From CAVWSM01 sp963798505 (lineage in GTDB: Bacteria > Actinomycetota > Actinomycetes > Jiangellales > Jiangellaceae): a DNA stretch of 64,000 nucleotides. Below, piece by piece: positions 1-8,274 of the stretch. The stretch covers positions 1-64,000 of the forward strand of contig CAWCTX010000008.1 of the NCBI GenBank assembly GCA_963798505.1, in the 5' to 3' direction. How positions within the stretch are numbered: the first letter of the stretch is position 1; each line of letters begins with the position of its first letter. The notes beneath the pieces are model-generated. The model made no database searches and was not told the DNA's origin. It saw only the letters and a program-made list of their open reading frames with translations. A program made the position numbers and the translations under genes.

Positions 1-23
1 TCGGACGGCCGAATGCAGCGCGC

Positions 24-926
24 TCACACCAGCTCCTCCGTCCCGGCTCGGCGGATGTAGAGGGTGACAAGCACCAGGATTGCCGCCATGAGGACGAACG
101 ACAGGGCGGCGGCCGTCGGGTAGTCCTGGATCCGGAAGAACCGGCTCTCCACGACGTTGCCGATCATCTGCGTGCGAGCGGTGCCGAGCAGCGCAGAGTT
201 GACGTAGTCACCGGAGGCAGGGATGAACGTGAGCAGGGTGCCCGCGACGATGCCCGGCATCGACAGCGGCACGGTGACCTTGCGCAGCACGGTGATCCCG
301 TTGCCATAGAGGTCCGAGCCCGCCTCGATCACACGACGGTCGACTCGCTCGAGGCTCGCATAGATCGGCAGCGTCATGAACGCGAGGAAGTTGTAGGTCA
401 AGCCCATCACGACGGCGAACGCGCTCGCGGTGACGTTCATGTCGTCGGGCACGAGGCCCACCGTCTTCATCGTCTGCACGACGAAGCCTTCTTCGGCGAG
501 GATCTGGCGCCAGGCCACCGTGCGCAGGATGAAGCTGGTGAAGAACGGCGCCACGACCATGACCAGCAGCAGGTTGCGCCAGCGTCCAGCCTTGAACGCG
601 ATGAAGTAGGCGATCGGATAGCCGATCAGCAGCGCGAGGATGGTCGCGATGCCGGCGTACGTGAACGACCGCACGAAGTGCGGCATGTACTCGCCGATCG
701 CGTCGGCGTAGTTGGCGAACCGGAACGTCTGCTCGTACTGACCGATCTCGCCGCCCGGCACCGGTGTCTGCAGCGACGTGCCGAACAAGGTCGCGATGGG
801 TGCCACGAAGAACACGGCGAGCCAGAGCAGCCCTGGCAGCAGCAGGAGGTAGGCGAGGCGACGCCGCGCGCGACGGGGCGGCTCGGTGTCCTCGCGGGCG
901 GTGCCATGCGTGATGACGGCGGCCAC
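24..926 (-). CDS. potB: Polyamine-type ABC transporter permease (PotB family)
   Basis: Inner-membrane permease of a spermidine/putrescine-type ABC importer. The 300-residue product begins with an arginine-rich stretch (about 18-23), then a hydrophobic helix (about 25-48) and several more hydrophobic segments. The cytoplasmic EAA-like loop that contacts the ATPase lies around residues 200-225 (EAGSDLYGNG, then PLSMPG). It follows the ATPase gene by 18 nt on the same strand. A second permease (PotC type) would be expected just beyond the left edge. Substrate is inferred from family and neighbourhood; other small cationic compounds are possible. Confidence 0.88.
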   Translation of the reverse strand: MAAVITHGTAREDTEPPRRARRRLAYLLLLPGLLWLAVFFVAPIATLFGTSLQTPVPGGEIGQYEQTFRFANYADAIGEYMPHFVRSFTYAGIATILALLIGYPIAYFIAFKAGRWRNLLLVMVVAPFFTSFILRTVAWRQILAEEGFVVQTMKTVGLVPDDMNVTASAFAVVMGLTYNFLAFMTLPIYASLERVDRRVIEAGSDLYGNGITVLRKVTVPLSMPGIVAGTLLTFIPASGDYVNSALLGTARTQMIGNVVESRFFRIQDYPTAAALSFVLMAAILVLVTLYIRRAGTEELV

Positions 927-944
927 GTGCAGGTTCCCTGCCTG

Positions 945-2102
945 TCAGACCGCGCCGGCGGCGGACGGCTCGTCGATCACGGTGCCCGCGTCGGCGTCGC
1001 CGCTGAGTGCGAACGTGTGCTGTACGTCCCAGGCCAGCGTGACGGGCGTGCCCGGCGACACAACCCCGCCCGCGTCGAGGTTCTGCGTGAACACGGTGAA
1101 CTCCTGGCCCCATGGCATGGCGACGATGTATTGCGTGGAGACGCCCGTGAAGCTGGTATCACGGACCACACCACCGTGAAGCGCGTTGACCCCAGGCGGC
1201 AACGCCGCGGAGTCGGCAAGCAGCCGCACCTTCTCGGGTCGCACGCCGACGAGCATCGAGTCGCCGGTCGCGTGCGAGCGGCTCGGTGGGACGGCGACCT
1301 GGGTGCCCAGCACGTCGACGACGATCACCTCGCCCTGTGTGACGCGACGCCCGGTCACGAGGTTGGACTGGCCCAGGAAGTTGGCGACGAACGTGGTGCG
1401 CGGCGACTCGTACAGTTCGGTCGGCGCCCCCTGCTGCTCGATGCGCCCGTCGTTCATCACGGCGATGGTGTCAGCCATGGTCATGGCCTCTTCCTGGTCG
1501 TGCGTGACATGGATGAAGGTGAGGCCCACCTCGGTCTGGATGCGCTTGAGCTCGACCTGCATCTGCCGACGCAGCTTGAGGTCGAGCGCACCGAGCGGCT
1601 CGTCGAGCAGCAGGACGCGCGGTCGGTTGACGATCGCCCGCGCAAGGGCGACCCGCTGCTGCTGGCCTCCGGAAAGCTGCCCGGGCTTGCGCCGGGCGAG
1701 ATGGCCGAGTTGCACCAGCTCCAGCGCCTCCTCGACCTGCGGCTTCGGGTGCTGGAAGCCGCGGCGGCGCAATCCGAACGCGACGTTCTCGAAGACGTCA
1801 AGGTGCGGGAAGAGCGCATAGCTCTGGAAGACGGTGTTGACGGGCCGCTTGAAGGGCCGGGTGTCCGTGACGTCCTTCCCGCCCAACAGGATCTGCCCTG
1901 CGGAGGGCGTCTCGAGCCCGGCGATCATGCGGAGCGTCGTCGTCTTGCCGCAGCCGGACGGCCCGAGCAGTGCGAAGAACGACCCCTCGGGCACCGCCAG
2001 GTCGATGCCGTCGACGGCGACGAACGAACCGAACCGCTTGGTCAGCCCGACGAGCCGGAGGTCACCGGAGCTGCGACCGGCCACCTCGGTGTCGGCCGTC
2101 AT
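945..2102 (-). CDS. potA: Polyamine-type ABC transporter ATP-binding protein
   Basis: ATPase of the importer, 385 residues. Walker A GPSGCGKTT at 47-55, Q-loop Q93, signature LSGGQ at 143-147, Walker B LLLDEP at 164-169 and the H-loop THD follow in order. The C-terminal 140 residues form the TOBE-type regulatory region typical of PotA/MalK ATPases. The ATG at 2102 was chosen because it overlaps the stop of the binding-protein gene (TGATG), which implies translational coupling. The same frame stays open upstream, but that part is antisense-like and not protein-like. Confidence 0.92.
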   Translation of the reverse strand: MTADTEVAGRSSGDLRLVGLTKRFGSFVAVDGIDLAVPEGSFFALLGPSGCGKTTTLRMIAGLETPSAGQILLGGKDVTDTRPFKRPVNTVFQSYALFPHLDVFENVAFGLRRRGFQHPKPQVEEALELVQLGHLARRKPGQLSGGQQQRVALARAIVNRPRVLLLDEPLGALDLKLRRQMQVELKRIQTEVGLTFIHVTHDQEEAMTMADTIAVMNDGRIEQQGAPTELYESPRTTFVANFLGQSNLVTGRRVTQGEVIVVDVLGTQVAVPPSRSHATGDSMLVGVRPEKVRLLADSAALPPGVNALHGGVVRDTSFTGVSTQYIVAMPWGQEFTVFTQNLDAGGVVSPGTPVTLAWDVQHTFALSGDADAGTVIDEPSAAGAV

Positions 2103-3301
2103 CAATTGCCCAGGGTCTTCTGGAACTCGGTCGAGAAGGTCGACTCCTCCTCCGGCGAGAGCGCCCGGAAGACCCTGACCTGGGACAAGGTGTTCGCGTC
2201 GGGGAAGATCAACGGGTTCTCGGCGAGGGCCGGGTCGATCTTTGCGATCTCCTCCTTGGCACCCTGCACCGGGCAGATGTAGTTGACGTAGGCGGCGACC
2301 TCCGCGGCCACCGCCGGGTCGTAGTAGTAGTTGAGCACCTGCTCGGCGTTGGCCTTGTAGGGCGACCCGATCGGGATCAGCAGGTTGTCGCTCCAGAGCG
2401 TGCCACCGCCATTGGGGATGGCGAACTCCCACTTGTCGCCGTTCTCGGCGTTGAGCGCGGTGATGTCGCCGGACCAGGCGATCACGGCGAGGGCATCCTC
2501 GGAGATGAGGTCCTCGGTGTAGGAGTTGCCCTTCACCTGACGGATCTGGCCGCTGTCGAGCTGCTGCTGCAGCACACCCAGGGCATTGAAGAACTCGTTC
2601 TCGGTGAACGCCTGCGAGATGTCGACGCCCTGCTCAAGCATGATCACGCCGAGCGTGTCGCGCATCTCCGACAGGACCTCCACGCGGCCGTGCAGGTCGG
2701 GTTGCCAGAGGTCGGAGACCGTGCGGAGCCCGTTGGGCACCTTCTCCTTGTTCCACGCGATACCCGCGAACCCGGACTGCCAGGTCAGCGAGTACTCGCG
2801 GCCCGGGTCGAAGTCGACGTTGGCGAGGTCGGCGAGGATGTTGCCCTTGTTGGGGATGTTGGCCGGGTCGAGCTTCTGAACAAGACCCTGCCGGATCAGC
2901 CTGCTGGCCATCCAGTCGGTGAACACCACGATGTCTTGACCGACGTCGCGTCCGTCCCGCAGCTGCGGAGCGATCTTGCTGAAGTAGGCGTCGTTGTCCT
3001 CGATGTCCTCGACGTACGCGATGTCGAGCCCGCTCTGCTCCTTGAGCCGCTCGAGGGTGGGGTAGGTCTGCGCGTCGTCGTCGTAGTCGAGGTAGTAGGC
3101 CCAGTTGGCCCAGCGCACGAGGTTGTCCTCGCCGGACCTGTCGCTCGCCGCCGCCCCGGGTCCGCCCGTCGTGCCGTCGGTGCCGCAGGCGGCCAACGCC
3201 GCAACTGCTCCCAGTGCGCCGGCGCCTTTAAGGACCGTCCGCCGGGGCATGATCGAGAGGACGGCGCGTGCCTCCGGGGACAGCGGGGGCTTACGGGTCA
3301 T
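2102..3301 (-). CDS. potD: Polyamine-type ABC transporter substrate-binding lipoprotein
   Basis: Extracytoplasmic binding protein of about 399 residues. The N-terminus carries a twin-arginine pair (R20-R21, RRTVLKG), a hydrophobic stretch and the lipobox LAAC with Cys39, so a Tat-exported lipoprotein is likely. The mature part matches PotD/PotF-type proteins (WANWAYYLD near its start, WNKEKVPNG in the middle). ATG 3301 is preceded by AAGGA about 10 nt upstream; an in-frame ATG 16 codons further up lacks this. It is the first gene of the leftward operon and is divergent from the Lrp regulator. Confidence 0.9.
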   Translation of the reverse strand: MTRKPPLSPEARAVLSIMPRRTVLKGAGALGAVAALAACGTDGTTGGPGAAASDRSGEDNLVRWANWAYYLDYDDDAQTYPTLERLKEQSGLDIAYVEDIEDNDAYFSKIAPQLRDGRDVGQDIVVFTDWMASRLIRQGLVQKLDPANIPNKGNILADLANVDFDPGREYSLTWQSGFAGIAWNKEKVPNGLRTVSDLWQPDLHGRVEVLSEMRDTLGVIMLEQGVDISQAFTENEFFNALGVLQQQLDSGQIRQVKGNSYTEDLISEDALAVIAWSGDITALNAENGDKWEFAIPNGGGTLWSDNLLIPIGSPYKANAEQVLNYYYDPAVAAEVAAYVNYICPVQGAKEEIAKIDPALAENPLIFPDANTLSQVRVFRALSPEEESTFSTEFQKTLGN

Positions 3302-3613
3302 GGTCGGCGATTCCTTCGTCTCTGCGCGGCCATCAGATGGCGTGAACAAGGGTGAATCAGGCTACTTCGGCAGATCTACCCATCCAAGTCGCTGATCCTG
3401 ACATGTAGGCCGGGTCATGACAAGGGATTCCGTAGGGTACCTGTCCGCTTCGCGACGAAATCGCGGCCGGTCCGTGATCGTCCGGTCGGACCAGCCGGAG
3501 CCGTTCTCGCGACGCTTGCGCAAACCGCGGTCACCCATGCGTGTGGTGATGGATTCCGCAGCGCGAGGGGCGCATCTGTGCGGATTTCCTTGTCATCTCA
3601 TCTGTCGGCCGCC
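3302..3613. promoter_or_regulatory. Divergent intergenic region, potD / Lrp regulator
   Basis: About 310 bp separate the importer operon from the regulator-aminotransferase-oxidase operon, so both promoters must lie here. I can see no clean sigma-70-type pair or obvious Lrp operator by eye. Control by the adjacent Lrp-family protein is inferred from position only. Confidence 0.4.
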
Positions 3614-4093
3614 ATGATGACCGGCGTGACCCACCGCGAGCGCAACGGGCACCTCGACGAGGTGTCGAAGTCGATCATCGAGCAGCTGCAGCAGGACGGC
3701 CGCCGATCGTATGCCGCGATCGGCAAGGCCGTCGGGCTGTCTGAGGCGGCCGTGCGCCAGCGCGTCCAGCGGCTCATCGACCACGGCGTCATGCAGGTCG
3801 TGGCCGTCACCGACCCCGTCCAGGTCGGTCTCGGCCGCCAGGCCATGGTCGGCATCCGGGTCGAGGGCGACACCCGCGTCGTGGCCGATGCGATCGCCGA
3901 GATCCCCGAGGTCGACTACGTGGTGCTGACCGCCGGGTCGTTCGACCTGCTCATCGAGGTGGTCGCCGAGGACGACGCCCATCTGCTCGACCTGCTGTCC
4001 GATCGGGTGCGCTCGCTGCCGGGGGTCGTCAGCACCGAGACCTTCCTCTATCTCAAGCTCCGCAAGCAGACCTACGCCTGGGGAACGCGATGA
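3614..4093 (+). CDS. Lrp/AsnC-family transcriptional regulator
   Basis: About 159 residues: an N-terminal winged HTH (LDEVSKSIIEQLQQDGRRSY, then AAIGKAVGLSEAAVRQRVQRL) and a C-terminal RAM/AsnC ligand-binding domain (VVADAIAEIPEVDYVVLTAG, FDLLIEVVAED). Tandem ATGs at 3614 and 3617 are the likely starts; no good ribosome site is visible and the frame is open 12 codons further up. The stop overlaps the aminotransferase start (ATGA), so the two are co-translated. It probably senses an amino acid or amine and controls this module, including the divergent importer (inference). Confidence 0.87.
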   Translation: MMTGVTHRERNGHLDEVSKSIIEQLQQDGRRSYAAIGKAVGLSEAAVRQRVQRLIDHGVMQVVAVTDPVQVGLGRQAMVGIRVEGDTRVVADAIAEIPEVDYVVLTAGSFDLLIEVVAEDDAHLLDLLSDRVRSLPGVVSTETFLYLKLRKQTYAWGTR

Positions 4094-5460
4094 CCACCAA
4101 CCCTGACCAGCTGTCCCGCTCCGCTTACGAGCACCTGTGGATGCACTTCACCCGCATGTCCTCGTACGCCGACGCGCCCGTGCCGACGATCGTGCGGGGT
4201 GAGGGCGCCTACGTCTTCGACGTCAACGGACGGCGTTACCTCGACGGCCTCGCCGGGCTCTTCGTGGTGCAGGCCGGGCACGGGCGCACCGAGCTGGCGG
4301 AGGTCGCGGCCAGGCAGGCGGCCGAGCTCGCGTTCTTCCCAATCTGGAGCTACGCGCACCCGGCGGCCGTCGAGCTGGCCGATCGGCTCGCCTCGTACGC
4401 ACCGGGCGATCTCAACAAGGTCTTCTTCACCACCGGTGGCGGCGAGGCCGTCGAGACGGCGTGGAAGGCGGCCAAGCAGTACTTCAAGCTGGTCGGCAAG
4501 CCGGGCAAGTACAAGGTGATCAGCAGGGCGATCGCCTACCACGGCACGCCGCAGGGCGCGCTCTCGATCACCGGCATCCCGGCCTTCAAGGCGCCTTTCG
4601 AGCCGCTGGTCCCGGGGTCGCACCGGGTGCCCAACACGAACTTCTACCGGGCGCCGGAGCACGGCGACGACCTCGAGGCGTTCGGGCGATGGGCGGCCGA
4701 CCAGATCGAGCAGGCGATCCTCTTCGAGGGGGCCGACACCGTGGCCGCGGTGTTCCTCGAGCCGGTGCAGAACGCAGGTGGCTGCTTCCCGCCGCCGCCA
4801 GGCTACTTCCAGCGGGTGCGCGAGATCTGCGACGAGCACGACGTCCTGCTCGTGTCCGACGAAGTGATCTGCGCGTTCGGCCGGCTCGGCACGATGTTCG
4901 GCTGCGACAAGTTCGGCTACGTACCCGACATCATCACCTGCGCCAAGGGCATGACCTCTGGGTACTCCCCCATCGGCGCGGCGATCTTCTCCGACCGCAT
5001 CGCCGAGCCGTTCTACCAGGGCGACACGTTCTTCCCTCATGGTTACACCTTCGGCGGGCACCCCGTGTCGTCGGCGGTGGCGCTGGCCAACCTCGACATC
5101 TTCGAGCGGGAGAAGCTCCCGCAGCGGGTGCTCGACAACGAGGACGCATTCCGCGCCACGCTGGAGAAGCTCACCGACCTGCCGATCGTCGGCGACGTGC
5201 GCGGCGACGGTTACTTCTACGGCATCGAGCTGGTGAAGGACCAAGGCACCAAGGAGACGTTCTCCGCCGATGAGAGCGAGCGCATCCTGCGCGGCTTCCT
5301 GTCCAAGGCGCTGTTCGACGCCGGGCTGTACTGCCGGGCCGACGACCGCGGCGACCCCGTCGTGCAGCTCGCCCCGCCGCTGATCGTCGGGCAGTCGGAG
5401 TTCGACGAGATGGAGCAGATCCTGCGGGACGTTCTCGGCCGCGCCTGGTCGCTCCTCTGA
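4090..5460 (+). CDS. Class III (omega) aminotransferase, probable polyamine/amine:pyruvate type
   Basis: PLP-dependent class III aminotransferase, 456 residues, full length for the family. The PLP lysine is Lys286 in TCAKGMTSGY; upstream are the phosphate-binding TTGGGEAVETAWK stretch and the DEVICAFGR motif holding the PLP-contacting Asp. Members transfer the terminal amine of putrescine, beta-alanine, GABA or similar amines to pyruvate or 2-oxoglutarate. It is coupled to the Lrp gene by a 4-nt overlap and followed 9 nt later by the FAD oxidase. Polyamine as substrate is inferred from the divergent Pot-type importer. Confidence 0.85.
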   Translation: MTTNPDQLSRSAYEHLWMHFTRMSSYADAPVPTIVRGEGAYVFDVNGRRYLDGLAGLFVVQAGHGRTELAEVAARQAAELAFFPIWSYAHPAAVELADRLASYAPGDLNKVFFTTGGGEAVETAWKAAKQYFKLVGKPGKYKVISRAIAYHGTPQGALSITGIPAFKAPFEPLVPGSHRVPNTNFYRAPEHGDDLEAFGRWAADQIEQAILFEGADTVAAVFLEPVQNAGGCFPPPPGYFQRVREICDEHDVLLVSDEVICAFGRLGTMFGCDKFGYVPDIITCAKGMTSGYSPIGAAIFSDRIAEPFYQGDTFFPHGYTFGGHPVSSAVALANLDIFEREKLPQRVLDNEDAFRATLEKLTDLPIVGDVRGDGYFYGIELVKDQGTKETFSADESERILRGFLSKALFDAGLYCRADDRGDPVVQLAPPLIVGQSEFDEMEQILRDVLGRAWSLL

Positions 5461-5469
5461 GATCCGCGC

Positions 5470-6843
5470 ATGACCCGGCCGAGGCTCCCGCTCTGGTGGG
5501 ACACCCTGCCCGCCGACCTGCGGGGTACGGAGCGCGCGTCGCTCCCCGGTGACGTCGATGCCGACGTTGCCATTGTGGGCGCCGGGTTCACCGGCCTGTG
5601 GACCGCCTACTACCTCGCGGCGGCCGACCCTAGCCTGCGCATCGCCGTGGTGGAGCAGGCGGTCGCCGGGTTCGGGGCCTCGGGACGCAACGGCGGCTGG
5701 TGCTCGGCCTACTTCCCGACCGAGATTCCGGCCGTTGCCAAGAAGTACGGGCGGGACTCCGCGCTGGCACTGCGGCGCGAGATGCGCAGCACCATCGACG
5801 AGGTCGGGCGGATCGCCGAGGCCGAGGACATCGACTGCCACTTCGCCAAGGGCGGCACCGTGGTGGCCGCGCGCACGTCGGTGCAGCTCGAGCGGGCACG
5901 CACGTACGTTGCCGATGCGCGCGAATGGGGCGACGACGACCTCGTCCTGCTCGACGCGAAAGAGACAGCGGCGCGCATCGGGGCGACCGACGTTGTCGGC
6001 GGTACGTACTCGCCGCACTGCGCCGCGATCCATCCGGCGCGGCTCGTGCGCGGACTCGCGCAGGCCGTCGAGCGGCGCGGCGTGCGCGTTCACGAGCACA
6101 CGCCGGTGACCCGTATCGAGCCGCGACGCGTGACCACGAACTGCGGGACGGTGCGCGCCGACGTGGTGCTGCGGGCCACCGAGGGCTACACGGCAGAACT
6201 GCGGGGCCACGAACGCATCCTGGCTCCGGTGTACTCGCTCATGATCGCCACTGAGCCCTTGTCCGCCAACGTCTGGGAGCAGCTCGGACTGCGCAGCCGG
6301 GAGACCTTCGCCGACTTCCGCCACATGATCATCTACGGGCAGCGGACGGCGGACGGGCGGCTGGCGTTCGGTGGCCGCGGCGCGCCGTACCACTTCGGCT
6401 CGCGCACCCGACCCCTGTACGACTCCGACTCTGCGGTGCACGAGTCGCTGCGGGAGACCCTGGTCGAGCTGTTCCCGATCCTCGCGGGTGTGTCCGTGAC
6501 GCACCGATGGGGCGGGCCGCTCGGCGTCCCCCGCGACTGGTTCGCGTCGTGCGGCCTCGACGTGCGTACGGGTCTCGGCTGGGCGGGCGGCTACGTCGGC
6601 GACGGCGTGGCGACCAGCAACCTGGCCGGGCGCACACTCACCGACCTGGTGCTGGGCCGCGACTCCGACCTCGTACACCTGCCCTGGGTCGGCCACCGGT
6701 CGCCGCGTTGGGAGCCTGAGCCGCTGCGGTGGCTCGGGGTCAACGCCGCGCTGCGGCTGATGCAGGGCGCCGACGCCGCCGAGGCACGGAAGCAGCGCTC
6801 GTCTCGTCGTGCCGGCATTGTGGGGCGGTTGCTCGGCCACTGA
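5470..6843 (+). CDS. FAD-dependent amine oxidase-like oxidoreductase (DAO superfamily)
   Basis: 457 residues with a Rossmann dinucleotide site GAGFTG at 37-42 and the FGASGRNGGW motif near residue 70 that is typical of gamma-glutamylputrescine oxidase (PuuB)-type DAO proteins. The C-terminal FAD contact GGYVGDGVATSNLAGR is present. The family oxidises primary or secondary amines to aldehydes or imines with release of peroxide. It lies directly behind the aminotransferase, giving two alternative routes for amine breakdown; no gamma-glutamyl ligase is visible here, so the exact substrate is open. Confidence 0.83.
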   Translation: MTRPRLPLWWDTLPADLRGTERASLPGDVDADVAIVGAGFTGLWTAYYLAAADPSLRIAVVEQAVAGFGASGRNGGWCSAYFPTEIPAVAKKYGRDSALALRREMRSTIDEVGRIAEAEDIDCHFAKGGTVVAARTSVQLERARTYVADAREWGDDDLVLLDAKETAARIGATDVVGGTYSPHCAAIHPARLVRGLAQAVERRGVRVHEHTPVTRIEPRRVTTNCGTVRADVVLRATEGYTAELRGHERILAPVYSLMIATEPLSANVWEQLGLRSRETFADFRHMIIYGQRTADGRLAFGGRGAPYHFGSRTRPLYDSDSAVHESLRETLVELFPILAGVSVTHRWGGPLGVPRDWFASCGLDVRTGLGWAGGYVGDGVATSNLAGRTLTDLVLGRDSDLVHLPWVGHRSPRWEPEPLRWLGVNAALRLMQGADAAEARKQRSSRRAGIVGRLLGH

Positions 6844-6880
6844 CGCCGCGCCGGCAGCTCGCACCCCCACAGCCGCGAGT

Positions 6881-6990
6881 CGCTGGGGCGCCCCAGCGTC
6901 GTTCTAGCCACCGATCCGCGCCCATGGCTGGTCACGGCGCATGCGCTGGGGCGCCCCAGCGATGTCCGGGCGACGCTGGGGCGCCCCAGC
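6881..6990. repeat. Cluster of three palindromic elements, core GCTGGGGCGCCCCAGC
   Basis: Three perfect copies of the 16-nt palindrome lie at 6882-6897, 6945-6960 and 6975-6990. The first is followed by a side arm (to about 6923) that matches the arms of copies near 36.7 kb and 61 kb. The cluster sits between two convergent genes, so it could act as a bidirectional transcription stop, but no T-run follows. It resembles REP/BIME-type extragenic palindromes. Confidence 0.85.
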
Positions 6991-7025
6991 GCCGCGAGGC
7001 CCCACCCCAGAACGCCAAGCAGCTG

Positions 7026-7505
7026 CTAGCCGAAGTGCCAGCCGAGCATCCCGGGCACCATGAGCACCACCATGAAGCGCGCGTAGCGCCCCACCGACCC
7101 GGCGACGAGGAACCACATCAGCGGCACGCGGAGCATGCCGGCCAAGAGGCTGATGATGGCGAACGGCGGCACCCCGCTGGCCGCGCTGGCGAACACCACG
7201 CCGACGGACACCCACGGCCGGCCAGCCAGCCGGGAATGCCAGGCGCCCAAGTCGAACCAGCGTGACCCCGCCTTGCGCGAGCTCAGCGCCGGGAGCCTCA
7301 TGGCGCCCTGTCCGGCGTAGTAGAACAGCACCTTCCCCGCCATTTGCCCGGCCGTGGCGACGAGCGCGAACCACCACGCCGTGCCCGACCCGTGTGACAC
7401 GGCCAGCGCAATGAGATAGGCCTCGATGTTGATGACGGGCAGCAGGGCCGAGGCGAGGGCAACGCCAAGTGTGGCCATCGTCATCGCCAGCAGAGCGCCG
7501 TCCAC
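7026..7505 (-). CDS. Small multi-pass membrane protein, DedA/YqaA-like
   Basis: About 159 residues, largely hydrophobic, with 4-5 predicted membrane segments (for example ALASALLPVINIEAYLIALA, WWFALVATAGQMAGKVLFYY) and a late VFASAASGVPPFAIISLLAG segment reminiscent of SNARE-associated (DedA/VTT) proteins. The GTG at 7505 lies 4 nt after the stop of the upstream phosphatidyltransferase gene; the ATG at 7484 is an alternative. Close coupling to a phospholipid gene suggests an envelope or lipid role, but no function is established. Confidence 0.65.
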   Translation of the reverse strand: MDGALLAMTMATLGVALASALLPVINIEAYLIALAVSHGSGTAWWFALVATAGQMAGKVLFYYAGQGAMRLPALSSRKAGSRWFDLGAWHSRLAGRPWVSVGVVFASAASGVPPFAIISLLAGMLRVPLMWFLVAGSVGRYARFMVVLMVPGMLGWHFG

Positions 7506-7509
7506 GAGG

Positions 7510-8157
7510 TCAGCCTGGCACGCTGCAGCCGGCGCGGTCGCGTTGTTGCCATTCCGGCAGTCCAGCCAGCCGTACAAGACACCCGGTCTTGACCGCAAGC
7601 AGGACCGTAGCGAGCACGGCCGCCAGCGCCGGTGCGTCAAGCAGCACGGCGACCAGCGCGACCGCAGCCGAGTTGGCGCCCTTGGCCAGCGGCGTCCAGT
7701 TGAGCCGGTAGATCACCTGGTCCACCAGCCCGAAGTAGTTGGGCGACAGCAGCGGCCAGCGCAGGAACCCCAGCGACAGGAACGTGTCGATGACCATGAA
7801 CTCGACCAGGTAGATCCCCACCGGCACCGCGAACTCCGGATGCCACGCCACGTACGTCACGTAGACGACCGCCACACAGCACCGGTCCGAGACGATGTCG
7901 AGCACCGCGCCCGTACGCGTCTCCGTGTCCGTGAGCCGGGCCAGCAGCCCATCGCCGGTGTCGCCGACCCAATACGCCGCCAGCGCCGCGAGCAGCCACG
8001 CCTCCGACCCCGTCCGCAACGCGACCATCGCCAGCGCCACCGCCAGCACAGTCCGCACGACTGTGACCACGCTGGGCGCCGTGACGAGCCGATCGACCCG
8101 CCCGCCCACACACCCCCGATGGCACGTGCCGACGGAGACAGGCGTGACGGCGGACAT
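7510..8157 (-). CDS. CDP-alcohol phosphatidyltransferase family protein
   Basis: Integral membrane enzyme that transfers a phosphatidyl group from CDP-diacylglycerol to an alcohol. The full CDP-OH motif D-x2-DG-x2-AR-x8-G-x3-D-x3-D is visible (DTGDGLLARL, then G-AVL-D-IVS-D). The 215-residue product has about six hydrophobic segments. ATG 8157 is chosen because AAGGAG stands 6 nt upstream; the open frame extends further up without a ribosome site. The alcohol (glycerol phosphate, inositol phosphate or other) cannot be told from the sequence. Confidence 0.85.
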   Translation of the reverse strand: MSAVTPVSVGTCHRGCVGGRVDRLVTAPSVVTVVRTVLAVALAMVALRTGSEAWLLAALAAYWVGDTGDGLLARLTDTETRTGAVLDIVSDRCCVAVVYVTYVAWHPEFAVPVGIYLVEFMVIDTFLSLGFLRWPLLSPNYFGLVDQVIYRLNWTPLAKGANSAAVALVAVLLDAPALAAVLATVLLAVKTGCLVRLAGLPEWQQRDRAGCSVPG

Positions 8158-8274
8158 GCGGCTCCTTGACGTTGTGGGCCAGCCGCACCCTAACCCGTAG
8201 CCAACGAAGGCGAGTGACGAACGAGGCAGGGACGCGACGACCGAGACCAACCGAGCGACGGACGATCCAGCGGG

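Noticed and set aside
4072..6870. Open frame of 932 codons on the minus strand
   Set aside because: Antisense to the aminotransferase and oxidase genes, which have clear motifs; the translation resembles no protein.
6881..6990. CRISPR array
   Set aside because: Repeats are palindromic, spacing is irregular, there are only three copies here and no cas genes in the window.
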